Of a stretch of 64,000 bases of DNA, positions 1-10,625 are shown one piece after another (positions within the stretch are counted from its first letter, which is position 1; each line of letters begins with the position of its first letter). Below the pieces are notes generated by a model. It saw only the letters and a list, made by a program, of their open reading frames with translations, had not been told where the DNA came from and did not search any database. Origin of the DNA: Bradyrhizobium sp. AZCC 2262 (GTDB lineage Bacteria; Pseudomonadota; Alphaproteobacteria; Rhizobiales; Xanthobacteraceae); the NCBI RefSeq assembly GCF_036924535.1, contig NZ_JAZHRT010000001.1:3782001-3846000 (forward strand), written 5' to 3'. Both the position numbers and the translations under genes were made by a program.

Positions 1-117
1 ATCGCCCTTGCGGCCGGGAATGATTGACGCCTTTTTCCGTCCGTGGAAGCGTGGGATTCGAAACCACACAATCGATGGGTATTCGGCGAGGCCGTCAACG
101 GCACGGAGGACAATAAC

Positions 118-1104
118 GTGTTCACGCGACGCGCCTTCTCAATGTCCGCCGCTGCCGCGGTCCTCGCCGGGGGAAGCAGCGCCCGCGCGCAAGGCGCCTT
201 TGCTACGCAAAACATCCGCCTGGTCGTCGGCTATCCGGCCGGCGGCGGTGTCGACATTGTCGCCCGGCTCCTCACGGACCCGATGAAGGCGGCGTTCGGC
301 CAAGCGGTGCTTGTTGAAAACAAGCCCGGCGCGGCCGCGATGATCGCGGCACAATCGGTGGCCCGGGCGACCCCCGACGGCCATACGCTGCTGGTCTCGG
401 CGGCCGGCGAGGTCGCGGTCAATCAGCATATTTATAAGGAGCGGATGGCCTACGATCCGCAGAAGGAGCTTACGCCGGTGGCGCTCGCCGGCATCGTGCC
501 GTGCGTGGTGGTCGTGGCGGCGACCACGCCGGTCAAGACACCGGCAGAGCTGATCGCCTACGCGCTGGCGAACAAGGGAAAGCTTTCCTTCTCTTCGTCG
601 GGCGTCGGCAACCCGCAGCATCTTGCCGGCGAGCTGATGAACCGCATGGCCGGCACCGACGTCCTGCATGTTCCCTATCGAGGGTCTGCACCGGCCGTGA
701 CCGACGTGGCTGTCGGCGCGGTGACGATGAGCTTTTCCAGCCTCGGCGCGGCGCTCCCCTTGATTCTGGATGGACGTCTGCGCGCGGTTGCCGTCACATC
801 GCGCGAGCGCATGCCGCAATTGCCCGACGTGGCCCCGTTGAGCGAAGGTGCACCGGCGCTTGCCGGATATGAGCTGCTCAACTGGTTCGGCGTGTTCGCG
901 CCATCGCCCACGCCGGAGCCGTTACAGGCGCGCCTGTTTGAAGTCGTGTCGAACGCGCTGCAGGAAAAAGCGACGATGGAGAAGCTCCTGATACAGGGCA
1001 TCGTCCCGCGGCCGATGACGCTCGCCGAGCTGCGCAGCTTCGTGCGGTCGGAGAGCGAGAAATTCGGCAGGGTTGCCGAGGCCGCGAAAATCCGGGCCGA
1101 GTGA
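118..1104 (+). CDS. Tripartite tricarboxylate transporter substrate-binding protein (Bug/TctC family)
   Basis: Periplasmic solute receptor of the TctC/Bug family, which binds small carboxylates for TctAB-type carriers. The GTG start at 118 is preferred over an in-frame ATG at 43 because GGAGG lies 8 bases upstream and the product then opens with an export signal (MFTRRAFSMSAAAAVLAGG, cleavage near ARAQ). Family hallmarks follow: IRLVVGYPAGGGVDIVARLL, VENKPGAAAMIA, TPDGHTLLV, HVPYRGSAPAVTDV and the late GVFAPSPTPEPL segment. The length of about 328 residues is normal. No TctA or TctB gene is nearby, so it is an orphan receptor and its ligand is unknown. Confidence 0.88.
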   Translation: MFTRRAFSMSAAAAVLAGGSSARAQGAFATQNIRLVVGYPAGGGVDIVARLLTDPMKAAFGQAVLVENKPGAAAMIAAQSVARATPDGHTLLVSAAGEVAVNQHIYKERMAYDPQKELTPVALAGIVPCVVVVAATTPVKTPAELIAYALANKGKLSFSSSGVGNPQHLAGELMNRMAGTDVLHVPYRGSAPAVTDVAVGAVTMSFSSLGAALPLILDGRLRAVAVTSRERMPQLPDVAPLSEGAPALAGYELLNWFGVFAPSPTPEPLQARLFEVVSNALQEKATMEKLLIQGIVPRPMTLAELRSFVRSESEKFGRVAEAAKIRAE

Positions 1105-1139
1105 GAAACTCACGCCGGGCTTGAAAGGGACAGACGTCC

Positions 1140-2036
1140 TCAGGACCTTGTCGCCAGCACCACGCCGGCCAGCGTGAAGACCAGCGCCACGACCTGCGTC
1201 AGCCCGAGCGGCTCGCCGAGCGCGATCGCGGATGCGACCACGCCGATGACCGGCACCGCCATGGTGCCGATCGCCGCGACCGAGGCCGGCAGGCGGGCGA
1301 GCGCGGCAAACCAGCTGACATAGGCGATGCAGAACTGGATCACGGTCGAATAGATCAGGAGCCACCAGCCGAGCTGCGTCACTTTCTCGATATGCGTGGT
1401 CTCGAAGGCATAGCCGATGATGACGATCGGAAAACATCCGAGCCCGATCTGCCAGGCCGCGGCCGGGATCGGCGGCAGCGGCACCGGCAGCTTCTTCGCT
1501 AGCACCGTGCCGAGCGCAAAGCCGAGCGCGCCGCCAAGCGCCATCACGATGCCCGGCAGTTTTTCTGATGTGGCTGATATGCCGTTGCCGCCCATGATGG
1601 CGGCCAATCCGGCAAACGCCATCACCAGCGCGACCGTGCGCAACACCGTCGGCCGCTCGCCGAGCACCGGCCAGGCCAGAAGCGAGGCCCATACCGGCAT
1701 GGTGTAGGCGATCAGCGCCGCCTCGCTCGCCGGCAGCCACAGCAGCGCCAGCCCCATCAGCACCATCCAGCCGGTGACGTTGAGCAGCGCCGCCAGCATC
1801 AGCCGCGGCCACAAATGCCGCTCGACCTTCAGGCTCTGGGAGCGCGCCAGCGCCAGCACCGCCAGCAGCACCGCGCCGATCACGCCGGTCGAGCCACGCA
1901 AGGTCAGCGGCGGCAACTCGCTCAGGAGATATTTTGTGACAGGCCAGTTAAAGCCCCAGCCCACCGAGGTGATGGCGAGGAACATCAGGCCTGCGGGCGC
2001 GATCCGCGCCGGCGCGGTGGGTTTTGATTCTGTCAT
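1140..2036 (-). CDS. EamA/DMT-family transporter
   Basis: Integral inner-membrane protein of about 298 residues with the two-repeat EamA layout and roughly ten hydrophobic segments. The first repeat has SVGWGFNWPVTKYLL and the second ends in EPLGLTQVVALVFTLAGVVL, the usual EamA signature near the C terminus. The ATG at 2036 (MTESK) is chosen over a TTG four codons upstream. The gene is convergent with the TctC receptor and only 35 bases from it. The family exports metabolites or amino acids; the substrate cannot be read from sequence. Confidence 0.85.
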   Translation of the reverse strand: MTESKPTAPARIAPAGLMFLAITSVGWGFNWPVTKYLLSELPPLTLRGSTGVIGAVLLAVLALARSQSLKVERHLWPRLMLAALLNVTGWMVLMGLALLWLPASEAALIAYTMPVWASLLAWPVLGERPTVLRTVALVMAFAGLAAIMGGNGISATSEKLPGIVMALGGALGFALGTVLAKKLPVPLPPIPAAAWQIGLGCFPIVIIGYAFETTHIEKVTQLGWWLLIYSTVIQFCIAYVSWFAALARLPASVAAIGTMAVPVIGVVASAIALGEPLGLTQVVALVFTLAGVVLATRS

Positions 2037-2781
2037 GGAGCCCGGCAAGGGATGGAATCAGCACGCACCATGGCGCGTATCCGCGCTTCCGACCACGGGT
2101 GCGCAGACATGCCAGACCTCCCCTGCCCGTAGCCTTAACGGCGCGCTCCGTAACCTCACGTGAGTCTCTCCAGTGCAATCCCGGCGGCTGAAAAAATACC
2201 CGCCCTGTGAACAGCGGGGCGAAGGTGGTTTCCACACGCCGCAACAATTTTTTTCCCTTGGGAATCCCTGAGGACTCACTGATACTTGGCAGCATCACAG
2301 GGGCGGCATCACCCCCTGTTATCCCTTACTTTCCACCATATTTAGTATTTGATTCAGGAACTCGTACTAGTCCTTGACGGGCCCGACGGGTTTGGCCTAG
2401 CCTTCTTCCTGTTCGGCGCGAGTGAGTTTTGGGTCCCGCCGGTCGCTCCCAAATGGGTTCCAGAACGATCACTCCGTCAGCCGGTTGAGGCACGGATCGG
2501 GGGTTCGTCTGCCCAAAAAAGGGGGGCGACCAGGGGCGCTGAAAAACGAGCCGAATGGCTCACGTGACGAGTTACGGGCGTTGGGTGGAGGGGTTGGCCT
2601 CGCTGGCGGGCGGGACGAACCCCTTGGGGCGGCGAAGACAGAAAACAGGGCCGGGTCCACCGGTAGAGCTTGCGGATCTAAGGCCCAAGGTTGCCTTCAA
2701 CCTTGGTGCCGGCGGTTCGCTCATTGATAACATCCGGCAACCGCGCCAAATGCGGACCGGTCAATAAGACGGGGCACGACC
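2037..2781. other. Long intergenic region upstream of nrdJ
   Basis: About 745 bases without a convincing gene. It holds a 7-bp-stem GC hairpin (2297-2319, ACAGGGG...CCCCTGT), the NrdR-box-like dyad at 2333-2348, and a purine-rich stretch with several G runs before the nrdJ start. The roughly 430 bases between the dyad and nrdJ could be a long leader. I looked for a cobalamin-riboswitch B12 box and did not recognise one. Confidence 0.5.
2333..2348. promoter_or_regulatory. Possible NrdR box
   Basis: CCACCATATTTAGTAT matches the NrdR consensus ACACTATATATAGTGT at 12 of 16 positions. NrdR boxes normally come as a pair about 31 bp apart; only a weak second candidate is visible, with its TAGT at 2368. 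The position upstream of a ribonucleotide reductase gene fits, but the match is imperfect and single. Confidence 0.3.
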
Positions 2782-5700
2782 ATGCGAATCGAACGGCGCA
2801 ACACCACTTCCGGCCAGTCACCCTATGCAGGGATTGATTTCAGGCTGACGACATCGGAGATCCGCAACCCTGACGGTTCGATCGTGTTCCGGCTGGAAAA
2901 TGTCGAAGTGCCCCAGTTCTGGTCCCAGGTCGCCTCCGACGTCCTGGCCCAGAAGTATTTTCGCAAGGCGGGCGTCGCCGCGCGTCTGAAGAAGGTCGAG
3001 GAAGAGACGGTTCCGTCCTGGCTGTGGCGCTCGGTGCCCGACACCGAGGCGCTCGCCCTCCTCCCGGAATCCGAGCGCTATGTCAGCGAGCTCAGCGCCA
3101 AGCAGGTGTTCGACCGCCTCGCCGGCTGCTGGACCTATTGGGGCTGGAAGGGCAGCTATTTCTCCACGGAAGAAGACGCGCAGGCGTTCTTCGACGAGCT
3201 GCGCTTCATGCTGGCCAAGCAGATGGTCGCGCCGAACTCGCCGCAGTGGTTCAACACCGGCCTTCACTGGGCCTACGGCGTCGATGGACCGGGCCAGGGC
3301 CATTATTACGTCGACCCGTTCACCGGCAAACTGACAAAATCGAAGTCGGCTTACGAGCATCCGCAGCCGCACGCCTGCTTCATCCAGGGCGTGGGTGACG
3401 ACCTCGTCAACGAGGGCGGCATCATGGACCTGTGGGTGCGCGAGGCGCGCCTGTTCAAATACGGTTCCGGCACCGGCTCGAACTTCTCCCGCCTGCGCGG
3501 CGAAGGCGAAAAGCTTTCCGGCGGCGGCCGCTCGTCCGGCCTGATGAGCTTCCTCAAGATCGGCGACCGCGCCGCGGGCGCGATCAAGAGCGGCGGCACC
3601 ACGCGCCGCGCGGCCAAGATGGTCGTGGTCGACGCCGACCACCCGGACATCGAGACTTATATCGACTGGAAGGTGAAGGAGGAGCAGAAGGTTGCCGCGC
3701 TGGTCACCGGCTCCAAGATCAACCAGAAGCACTTGAAGGCGGTGCTGAAGGCCTGCGTGAACTGCGAAGGCTCCGGCGACGATTGCTTCGATCCCGAAAA
3801 GAACCCGGCGCTCCGCCGCGAAATCAAGCTCGCACGCCGCGCGCTGGTGTCCGACAACGTCATCAAGCGGGTGATCCAGTTCGCCAAGCAAGGCTACAAG
3901 GACATCGACTTCCCGACCTACGACACCGACTGGGATTCGGAAGCCTATCTCACTGTCTCCGGCCAGAACTCCAACAACTCGGTTTCGCTGAAGGACGATT
4001 TCCTGCGCGCGGTGGAAACCGACGGCGACTGGAACCTGATCGGCCGCACCAACAAGAAGATCACCAAGACTTTGAAGGCCCGCGAGCTCTGGGAAAAGAT
4101 CGGCCACGCCGCCTGGGCCTCGGCCGATCCCGGCCTGCACTTCAACACCACCATGAACGACTGGCACACCTGCAAGGCGTCCGGCGATATCCGCGCGTCG
4201 AACCCGTGTTCGGAATACATGTTCCTGGACGACACGGCGTGCAACCTCGCCTCCGCCAACCTGATCACGTTCTATTCGACGACGACAAAACGCTTCGACG
4301 TCGAATCGTATGAGCATCTTTGTCGTCTGTGGACCATCGTGCTCGAAATCTCCGTGATGATGGCGCAGTTCCCCTCGAAGGCGATCGCCGAACTCTCCTA
4401 CGAGTTCCGCACGCTGGGCCTCGGCTTTGCCAACATCGGCGGCCTGCTGATGACCATGGGTCTGCCTTACGACTCCAAGGAAGGCCGTTCGCTGTGCGGC
4501 GCGCTGACCGCTGTGATGACCGGCGTGGCCTACGCCACCTCGGCCGAGATGGCCAAGGAGCTCGGCCCCTTCCCCGGCTACAAGAAGAACGCGGCGCACA
4601 TGCTGCGCGTGATCCGCAACCATCGCCGCGCGGCGCATGCCGAAAGCCGTGGCTATGAGGCGCTGGCGGTCAATCCCGTGCCGCTCGATCACGCCTCCTG
4701 CCCGCAGGCTGACGTGATCACCCACGCCAAGGCGGCCTGGGACAAGGCGCTCGAACTCGGCGAATTGAACGGCTACCGCAACGCGCAGACCACCGTGGTG
4801 GCGCCGACCGGCACCATCGGTCTCGTGATGGATTGCGACACCACAGGCATCGAGCCTGATTTCGCGCTGGTGAAGTTCAAGAAACTCGCCGGCGGCGGCT
4901 ACTGGAAGATCATCAACCAGGCAGTCCCCGTGGCGCTGCGGACGCTCGGCTACAGCGAAGCTGATATCGCCGAGATCGAGGCCTACGCCGTCGGCCATGG
5001 CTCGCTCTCCAATTCGCCCGGCATCAACGTCTCCACCCTGAAGGCCAAAGGCTTCACCGACGAAGCGCTGGCCAAGGTTGAAAAGGCGCTGCCGACCGCG
5101 TTCGACATCAAGTTCGCCTTCAACAAGTGGACTTTTGGCGAGGACTTTTTGCGCGAGACGCTCAACATAGCGCCGGAAGCCATCGCTGCCCCCGGCTTCG
5201 ACCTGCTCTCGGCGATCGGTTTCAGCAAGCGCGAGATCGAGGCCGCCAACGTGCACATCTGCGGCGCGATGACGGTCGAGGGCGCTCCCCACCTCAAGGC
5301 CGAACATTACGCGGTGTTCGATTGCGCCAATCCCTGCGGCAAAATTGGAAAACGTTATCTGTCGGTCGAGAGCCACATCCGCATGATGGCGGCGTCGCAG
5401 CCGTTCATCTCGGGTGCGATCTCAAAAACCATTAACATGCCGAACGACGCCACCGTCGAGGATTGCAAGTCGGCGTATCTGCTGTCCTGGAAACTCGCGC
5501 TGAAGGCCAACGCGCTCTACCGCGACGGCTCGAAGCTGAGCCAGCCGCTGAACTCGCAGCTCATCAGCGATGATGACGACGAGGACGATGCGACCGAGGC
5601 GTATTACGACAAGCCGATGGCCGCGCGTGCCGCCCAGGTCTCGGAAAAGATCGTCGAGAAGCTCGTCGAGCGTATCGTCGTGATGCGCGAGCGCGAAAAA

Positions 5701-6531
5701 ATGCCGGACCGACGCAAGGGCTACACCCAGAAGGCGGTGGTCGGCGGCCACAAGGTGTACTTGCGAACCGGCGAGTATGACGACGGCCGTCTCGGCGAGA
5801 TCTTCATCGACATGCACAAGGAAGGCGCCGCGCTCCGCTCCTTCATCAACAACTTCGCCATCGCCGTCTCGCTCGGCCTGCAATACGGCGTGCCGCTGGA
5901 GGAGTATGTCGACGCCTTCACCTTCACCCGCTTCGAGCCGGCGGGCCCCGTGCAGGGCAACGACTCGATCAAGTACGCGACCTCGATCCTCGACTATGTG
6001 TTCCGCGAACTCGCGGTCAGCTACATGTCGCGCTTCGATCTCGCGCATGTCGATCCCTCCGAGTCCAACTTCGACGCGATGGGCAAAGGCGTCGAGGAAG
6101 GCAAGGAGCCGTCCGACGGCGCGAGCCAGCAGGCGACCAAATATCTGTCCAAGGGCCTGACCCGCTCGCGCACGGATAAGCTGGTCGTGATGCGCGGCGT
6201 CGATGCCGACGCCCGCGGCTCGGGCAACGTCACCGCGATCGCCGGCCACGGCGCAAGCGCGCGCGCCTCCGACGCGCATGAAGGCGCGGTTGCGCTGAAG
6301 CAGGAAACCAGCCACGACCTGTCGCCAACGGAAAGGCTGGACGCCCTGAAGTGGAGCAAGGCCGGCAGCGCGGCAGTCGCGGTCGCCCCGAGCAAGGCCG
6401 AACGCCGGGCGGAAGCCAAGGCCAAAGGCTACGAAGGCGAGATGTGCTCGGAGTGCGGCAACTTCACGCTGGTGCGGAACGGGACGTGCATGAAGTGCGA
6501 TACGTGCGGAAGCACGACGGGGTGTTCGTAA
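2782..6531 (+). CDS. nrdJ: Vitamin B12-dependent (class II) ribonucleotide reductase
   Basis: Adenosylcobalamin-dependent ribonucleotide reductase of 1249 residues, reducing ribonucleotides for DNA synthesis without oxygen-dependent radical generation. Visible family features are the active-site segment NPCSEYM (from residue 474), the ATP-cone-free N terminus, and the central [20 protein letters not shown] stretch. The C-terminal tail is cysteine-rich (CSECG from residue 1222, then [14 protein letters not shown]), which serves as the reductant shuttle. The length matches the long rhizobial form. The ATG at 2782 has a weak ribosome site (GGGGCA). A clear hairpin terminator follows, so it is probably monocistronic. 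Confidence 0.95.
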   Translation: MRIERRNTTSGQSPYAGIDFRLTTSEIRNPDGSIVFRLENVEVPQFWSQVASDVLAQKYFRKAGVAARLKKVEEETVPSWLWRSVPDTEALALLPESERYVSELSAKQVFDRLAGCWTYWGWKGSYFSTEEDAQAFFDELRFMLAKQMVAPNSPQWFNTGLHWAYGVDGPGQGHYYVDPFTGKLTKSKSAYEHPQPHACFIQGVGDDLVNEGGIMDLWVREARLFKYGSGTGSNFSRLRGEGEKLSGGGRSSGLMSFLKIGDRAAGAIKSGGTTRRAAKMVVVDADHPDIETYIDWKVKEEQKVAALVTGSKINQKHLKAVLKACVNCEGSGDDCFDPEKNPALRREIKLARRALVSDNVIKRVIQFAKQGYKDIDFPTYDTDWDSEAYLTVSGQNSNNSVSLKDDFLRAVETDGDWNLIGRTNKKITKTLKARELWEKIGHAAWASADPGLHFNTTMNDWHTCKASGDIRASNPCSEYMFLDDTACNLASANLITFYSTTTKRFDVESYEHLCRLWTIVLEISVMMAQFPSKAIAELSYEFRTLGLGFANIGGLLMTMGLPYDSKEGRSLCGALTAVMTGVAYATSAEMAKELGPFPGYKKNAAHMLRVIRNHRRAAHAESRGYEALAVNPVPLDHASCPQADVITHAKAAWDKALELGELNGYRNAQTTVVAPTGTIGLVMDCDTTGIEPDFALVKFKKLAGGGYWKIINQAVPVALRTLGYSEADIAEIEAYAVGHGSLSNSPGINVSTLKAKGFTDEALAKVEKALPTAFDIKFAFNKWTFGEDFLRETLNIAPEAIAAPGFDLLSAIGFSKREIEAANVHICGAMTVEGAPHLKAEHYAVFDCANPCGKIGKRYLSVESHIRMMAASQPFISGAISKTINMPNDATVEDCKSAYLLSWKLALKANALYRDGSKLSQPLNSQLISDDDDEDDATEAYYDKPMAARAAQVSEKIVEKLVERIVVMREREKMPDRRKGYTQKAVVGGHKVYLRTGEYDDGRLGEIFIDMHKEGAALRSFINNFAIAVSLGLQYGVPLEEYVDAFTFTRFEPAGPVQGNDSIKYATSILDYVFRELAVSYMSRFDLAHVDPSESNFDAMGKGVEEGKEPSDGASQQATKYLSKGLTRSRTDKLVVMRGVDADARGSGNVTAIAGHGASARASDAHEGAVALKQETSHDLSPTERLDALKWSKAGSAAVAVAPSKAERRAEAKAKGYEGEMCSECGNFTLVRNGTCMKCDTCGSTTGCS

Positions 6532-6537
6532 ACCTTC

Positions 6538-6574
6538 AGCCCTCGGAACCAACGAACAGTTAGTTCCGAGGGCT
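6538..6574 (+). terminator. Hairpin terminator after nrdJ
   Basis: AGCCCTCGGAAC pairs perfectly with GTTCCGAGGGCT across a 13-base loop, starting 7 bases after the nrdJ stop. Only a short T tract (TTTAACT) follows, so it is a strong stem with a weak tail. Confidence 0.6.
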
Positions 6575-7418
6575 TTAACTATGGCCTCTCATGAAGAAAT
6601 CACATCCAGATGAATGCGCATGTGCAATTTGCCGCAACGAAAAGGACTTCGACTTTCCTGAGCATCTGCTCGATAAAATTGCAAGTGGAGACGTCGTAGT
6701 CTTCGCAGGAGCAGGAATCAGCACCGAGAATAGGTCGCACTGTCAATCTTCTCTCTATGAACAGATACAATCAGAACTAAAGTCAGTCACCAACCTATCT
6801 TTCCCCGAGTTGATGGACGCCTATTGCGCCCAGCCTGACGGCAGAATCAAACTTCTAGAAAAGATAAAAAGCCGGTTCGACTATTTCTTGTCGTTTGACA
6901 ATTTCATTCGACCGATGACGCGCTTTCATCGTGCGATATCACCGCTCCACATGATCAAGGACGTAGTTACGACAAATTGGGACGACTTTTTCGAGAGAAC
7001 ATGCAATTTCGACGCCTTCGTCTATGACAGCGATCTGGCCTTTTGGGATGCGTCCAAACGACGGGTCATGAAGATCCACGGCTCAATAACAAATTTCGGA
7101 TCTTTGGTTGCCACAACGAGTGACTACGAGCAGTCGTTTAAGCGACTAAACGATGGACCATTGGGAGCCCAACTTAAGTCACTAATTGCGCGCAAGACCG
7201 TCATCTATGTCGGATATTCCTTGTCGGACGAGAATTATCTTCAGCTGTTGGCTAATATTGCACGGCTAATGCAAGGCAATCTCCGGCAGTCCTACTTTAT
7301 CTCGCCAATAATCGATGACCAAAAGCTCGCGAGGGCTCCCGTATCTTTGATTCCAATTGAAACGGACGGCTCATATTTCTTCGAAAGCGCACGGGCCAGA
7401 TTAGCCGAACGGTGTGGT

Positions 7419-7424
7419 ATCATC
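7419..7424. repeat. Left copy of IS target-site duplication
   Basis: ATCATC directly precedes the left terminal TGT of the IS21-family element and is repeated at 9904-9909 after the right end. Confidence 0.85.
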
Positions 7425-7426
7425 TG

Positions 7427-8290
7427 TCAATCGGCTTGCAAATTTGACCCCTCATCGGCGTCCAATTTTGACCCCTTTGCGCGGCGGGGTTTGCTGGTAG
7501 CGCTCGTCTCGTCGGAGCTGGCCGGGATAGCGGAGGCGAGACGAGCGCGGGTGGCGTGATCGTCGTCTCGGCTTTTGAACCGCCAGCTATCGTTGCCGGT
7601 CTCGACGATGTCGCAGTGATGGGTCAACCGGTCGAGCAGCGCGGTGGTCATCTTGGCGTCGCCGAACACGGTCGGCCATTCGCCGAATGCGAGATTGGTG
7701 GTCACGATGACGGAGGCGCGCTCATAGAGCCGGCTGACGAGGTGGAAGAGAAGCTGGCCACCGGACTGGGCGAAGGGCAAATAGCCGAGTTCATCCAGCA
7801 CGATGAAGTCCATCCGGGTCAGATGCTCGGCGAGCCGTCCTTGCCGTCCGTTGCGGGTCTCGGTCTCGAGGCGATTGACGAGGTCGACTACGTTGAAGAA
7901 GCGGCCGCGGGCACCGGATCGGATGCAGCTTCTTGCGATGGCAATGGCCAGGTGGGTCTTGCCGGTGCCGGTGCCGCCGACCAGCACGACGTTGCGTTGT
8001 TGGGCGATGAAGCCGCCGCCAGCGAGATCATTGACGAGAGTCTGATTGATCGGCGTGCCTTCGAACTGGAAGTCGGCGATGTCCTTGGCAAGGGGCAGCT
8101 TGGCAATGGTGAGCTGGTACTTGATCGAGCGGGCCTGCTTCTCGTTGATCTCGGCGGAGAGCAGGTCGCCGACAATGCGCTGAGGTTCGTGCTGGCGCTT
8201 GACGGCAGTTGCCATGATCTCGTCGAAGGCAGCCTTCATGCCGTAGAGTTTGAGTTCGCCCATGAGGTCGAAGATTTGGGTTCGTTCCAT
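7427..8290 (-). CDS. istB: IstB, AAA+ ATPase helper of IS21 transposition
   Basis: DnaC/IstB-type ATPase that stimulates IstA. The start is [18 protein letters not shown]. The Walker A motif GGTGTGKT lies near residues 105-112 and the Walker B segment is [13 protein letters not shown]. The ATG overlaps the istA stop by one base (TGATG), giving translational coupling. The C-terminal dozen residues run through the terminal repeats to within two bases of the element end. About 287 residues, slightly longer than typical because of this tail. Confidence 0.93.
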   Translation of the reverse strand: MERTQIFDLMGELKLYGMKAAFDEIMATAVKRQHEPQRIVGDLLSAEINEKQARSIKYQLTIAKLPLAKDIADFQFEGTPINQTLVNDLAGGGFIAQQRNVVLVGGTGTGKTHLAIAIARSCIRSGARGRFFNVVDLVNRLETETRNGRQGRLAEHLTRMDFIVLDELGYLPFAQSGGQLLFHLVSRLYERASVIVTTNLAFGEWPTVFGDAKMTTALLDRLTHHCDIVETGNDSWRFKSRDDDHATRARLASAIPASSDETSATSKPRRAKGSKLDADEGSNLQAD

Positions 8291-9789
8291 CAGATGGTCC
8301 TCCGGAGGTTGTCGTAGCGGGCACAATCGGCGATCGGCGCATGGCGGAGCGTCAGTGCGGCCGGCGTCATGATGTTGGCCGGTGGGGTGGGTTCGCGTTG
8401 ACGAGCCAGGATGTTGAGCACGACATCGGCGGAATGGACGCCATGACCGAGGGCTTCGGCACAGGCGGCTTCCACCGCAGGCAGACCGTCAGTCAGCACC
8501 GCGTTGAGGATGTCGACCATCTGCCGGTTGCCGTCATCGGTGCTGGCGAGCCTGCGCCGGATCCGCTCGATCGCGGCCGGCAGCACCCAGTCCTTGAACG
8601 GAGCGCCGTTGCGCAAGGCGCCGGGTTTGCGGGCGAGCACCGGCACATAGTGCCAGGGGTCGTAGACAGTCTCGCCGCGGCCAAAGGATCGCGGGTGCTC
8701 GGCAACGATGCGGCCATCCTGACGGATCACGATGCGATCGGCATAGGCTTGAACCTCGACCGGTCGTCCGACTGCGCTGGCTGCGACCGAGTACTTGTTG
8801 TTGTCGAAGCGCACCAGGCAGGTCTTCGAGACCGATGCCGTCACCGCATGGAAGCCGTCGAAGCGGCCGGCATAGGGAACGAGTTTGGGGCGTTCGGCTT
8901 CGAACACTTCCCAGATCGTCTGATCGACCAGCTCCGGATGGCGATGCGCCTTGGCGTAGGCGATGCATTTGTCGAGCAGCCAGGCGTTTAACTCGTCGAG
9001 GTTTTTGAACCGCAGCCGCGGCGTGAAGAAGCGTTCCCTGACCAGCCCGACCTGGTTCTTGACCTGCCCCTTTTCCCAGCCTGACGCTGGCGTGCAGGCG
9101 ACCGGATCGACCAGATAGTGACTGCACATCTGCAGGAAGCGGCGATTGTAGAGACGGCCTTTGCCGACGAAGATCGTCTCTACGGCGGTCTTCATGTTGT
9201 CGTAGATGCCGCGGGTGCAGGTGCCTTTGAACAGGGCGAACGCCCGGTCGTGGGCGTCGAACACCATCTCCTGCGTCTCCCGTGGATAGGCCCGCACGAA
9301 CAGCATGCGGCTGTGACAGAGCCGGACATGGGCGGCCTTCACCATCACCGTGGTGCCGCTCAGCAAGACCACCTCGTGGCTCCAGTCGAACTGGTAGGCT
9401 TCGCCTGGGGCAAAGCTCAGCGGGACATAAGCGGCCGCGGTCGATTGCCCGCGTTCTTTGCTCCACCGTCTGGCGTAACGCCGCACCGCATCGTAACCGC
9501 CGTCATAGCCGCGGCCGCGCAGCTCTTCGAAGATCCGGATCAACGTCAGCTGTTCACGAGCCGATTTAGCCGCGTTCGCCGCCAGCAATCCGTCAAGCTC
9601 TACTGCCCATCGTCCCAGCTTTGGCCGCGGCTGCACCTGCCGCTCGTACTCGAAGGAGGTCTCTCCCGACCTCAGCACCTTCCGAACCGTGTTCCGCGAC
9701 ACCTTCAGGTCACGGGCGATCTCCTTGATCGTCTTGCCCTTGATGAAGTGCTCGCGCCGGATCCGGGCAATCGTCTCCACGATCAGCAT
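8290..9789 (-). CDS. istA: IstA, DDE transposase of IS21 family
   Basis: Transposase of about 499 residues. An N-terminal helix-turn-helix ([19 protein letters not shown]) is followed by a DDE integrase core with the first aspartate in YQFDWSHE, the second in the [10 protein letters not shown] segment and a later glutamate after [13 protein letters not shown]. The ATG start ([15 protein letters not shown]) is preferred to a TTG eight codons upstream. No frameshift or stop is visible, so the element may be active. Confidence 0.93.
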   Translation of the reverse strand: MLIVETIARIRREHFIKGKTIKEIARDLKVSRNTVRKVLRSGETSFEYERQVQPRPKLGRWAVELDGLLAANAAKSAREQLTLIRIFEELRGRGYDGGYDAVRRYARRWSKERGQSTAAAYVPLSFAPGEAYQFDWSHEVVLLSGTTVMVKAAHVRLCHSRMLFVRAYPRETQEMVFDAHDRAFALFKGTCTRGIYDNMKTAVETIFVGKGRLYNRRFLQMCSHYLVDPVACTPASGWEKGQVKNQVGLVRERFFTPRLRFKNLDELNAWLLDKCIAYAKAHRHPELVDQTIWEVFEAERPKLVPYAGRFDGFHAVTASVSKTCLVRFDNNKYSVAASAVGRPVEVQAYADRIVIRQDGRIVAEHPRSFGRGETVYDPWHYVPVLARKPGALRNGAPFKDWVLPAAIERIRRRLASTDDGNRQMVDILNAVLTDGLPAVEAACAEALGHGVHSADVVLNILARQREPTPPANIMTPAALTLRHAPIADCARYDNLRRTI

Positions 9790-9903
9790 CCCCCACCACC
9801 TGCTTCGTTCCAAAGCAGGCAGCGCAACAGATCAATCTGTAGGGGGTCAATTTTGGACGCCGATCCCCCGGCTTAGGGGGTCAATATTGCAGGCCGAATG
9901 ACA

Positions 9904-9909
9904 ATCATC
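9904..9909. repeat. Right copy of IS target-site duplication
   Basis: ATCATC directly after the right terminal ACA of the element; it is in frame with the resumed SIR2-gene reading frame. Confidence 0.85.
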
Positions 9910-10422
9910 CGCGATGAAGCGTTTAACTACTGCGCCGAATTGCTTGACGAAGTCGCTGCGAGCCACAACAAAACAGCGGACGCATTTATTCGCAAGCAAC
10001 ACCCTCTTCTTATCTTCCTCCTGAGCTATCAGGATGGTCTAATTCACGCGCTCCAACGAATCCTGCGAATGCGGAGAACCGGGGAATATCACTCGAAAAT
10101 CTCCGTCCACGCGCGGATTCACAGCTACGAACATCGAATAGAGGAGCTATCGAAGAGCAAAGATCATTGGAACGCTACCTATGCTCTAGGATACCAGACT
10201 GGACTCCTCTTCTTGCTGCTAAAGTCAGTGGACGACAATGGCCCGGCACCGCCCCTATTCAGCGCGCCATTTAACGTGACGGTTCGATCGCTATCGGGGG
10301 CACTCAAGTATCCTAAGGAGAAGCTGCCCCGGTCCGTTAATGCCCAAGCCAATCGAATATTAAAAAGGCACCCTAAGGACGCGCAGCTGATTCCTGACCA
10401 CACTCCGTATCTCTAAACAAGC

Positions 10423-10500
10423 GTAGCCCGGATGAGCGAGAGCGACATCCGGGACAGCTCTAACCTCACCCCGATATCCCTTCGCTCATCCGGGCTATGC
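10423..10500. repeat. REP-like palindromic element (copy 1)
   Basis: Starts gtagcccggatgagcg, has an internal cgacatccggga and ends cgctcatccgggctat. The two ends can fold into a long hairpin. It lies just after the SIR2 gene and is the first of about ten relatives in the window. Confidence 0.85.
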
Positions 10501-10625
10501 TCGACCTTTCGGTCCTGTAACAAGATGCCTCGCGACTTTTCAGTTTTCGTTTCGGAGGCGTGCGAAAGGCATTTCGTATCTTGGACCACGGCAAAACTTT
10601 GCTTTCCCCGCAAGGTGCAGACGCG

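Larger units (their letters stand above)
7425..9903 (-). mobile_element. IS21-family insertion sequence, apparently intact
   Basis: The element is 2479 bp. The left end begins TGTCAATCGGCTTGCAAATT and the reverse complement of the right end begins TGTCATTCGGCCTGCAATAT, giving near-matching terminal repeats. Each end carries two copies of a TTTTGACCCC-like repeat, as is usual for IS21 with multiple end repeats. It carries istA and istB on the minus strand in the usual order, with overlapping stop and start. A 6-bp target duplication (ATCATC) flanks it, so the insertion is recent enough to be readable. Confidence 0.93.
6591..10416 (+). pseudogene. SIR2-domain protein gene interrupted by an IS21-family element
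   Basis: The N-terminal 278 codons (6591-7424) encode a SIR2-like NAD-binding fold: FAGAGIS at residues 38-44, TTNWDD at 127-132, KIHGS at 161-165 and VGYSLSDEN at 207-215. The frame then runs into an insertion element (7425-9903) and ends at 7559 on element-encoded residues. The rest of the gene is at 9910-10416 (169 codons including stop). Joining the halves at the ATCATC duplication keeps the frame (...ERCGII|RDEAFNYC...) and gives a 446-residue protein with an uncharacterised, largely helical C-terminal part. SIR2-domain proteins of this sort are often anti-phage effectors; that role is inferred here. Base composition is lower in GC than the neighbours, suggesting transfer. Confidence 0.85.

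Noticed and set aside
2160..2781. Cobalamin riboswitch upstream of nrdJ
   Set aside because: I looked for the B12 box and the usual stems and did not find them; class II enzymes are not normally repressed by B12.
2818..5376. Very long open frame on the minus strand inside nrdJ (about 850 codons)
   Set aside because: It mirrors the codon pattern of nrdJ in a GC-rich genome; its translation has no recognisable domain and is Arg/Gly/Val-rich as antisense frames are.
7556..8317. Plus-strand frame opposite istB
   Set aside because: Antisense shadow of istB; Val/Gly/Asp-rich without domain.
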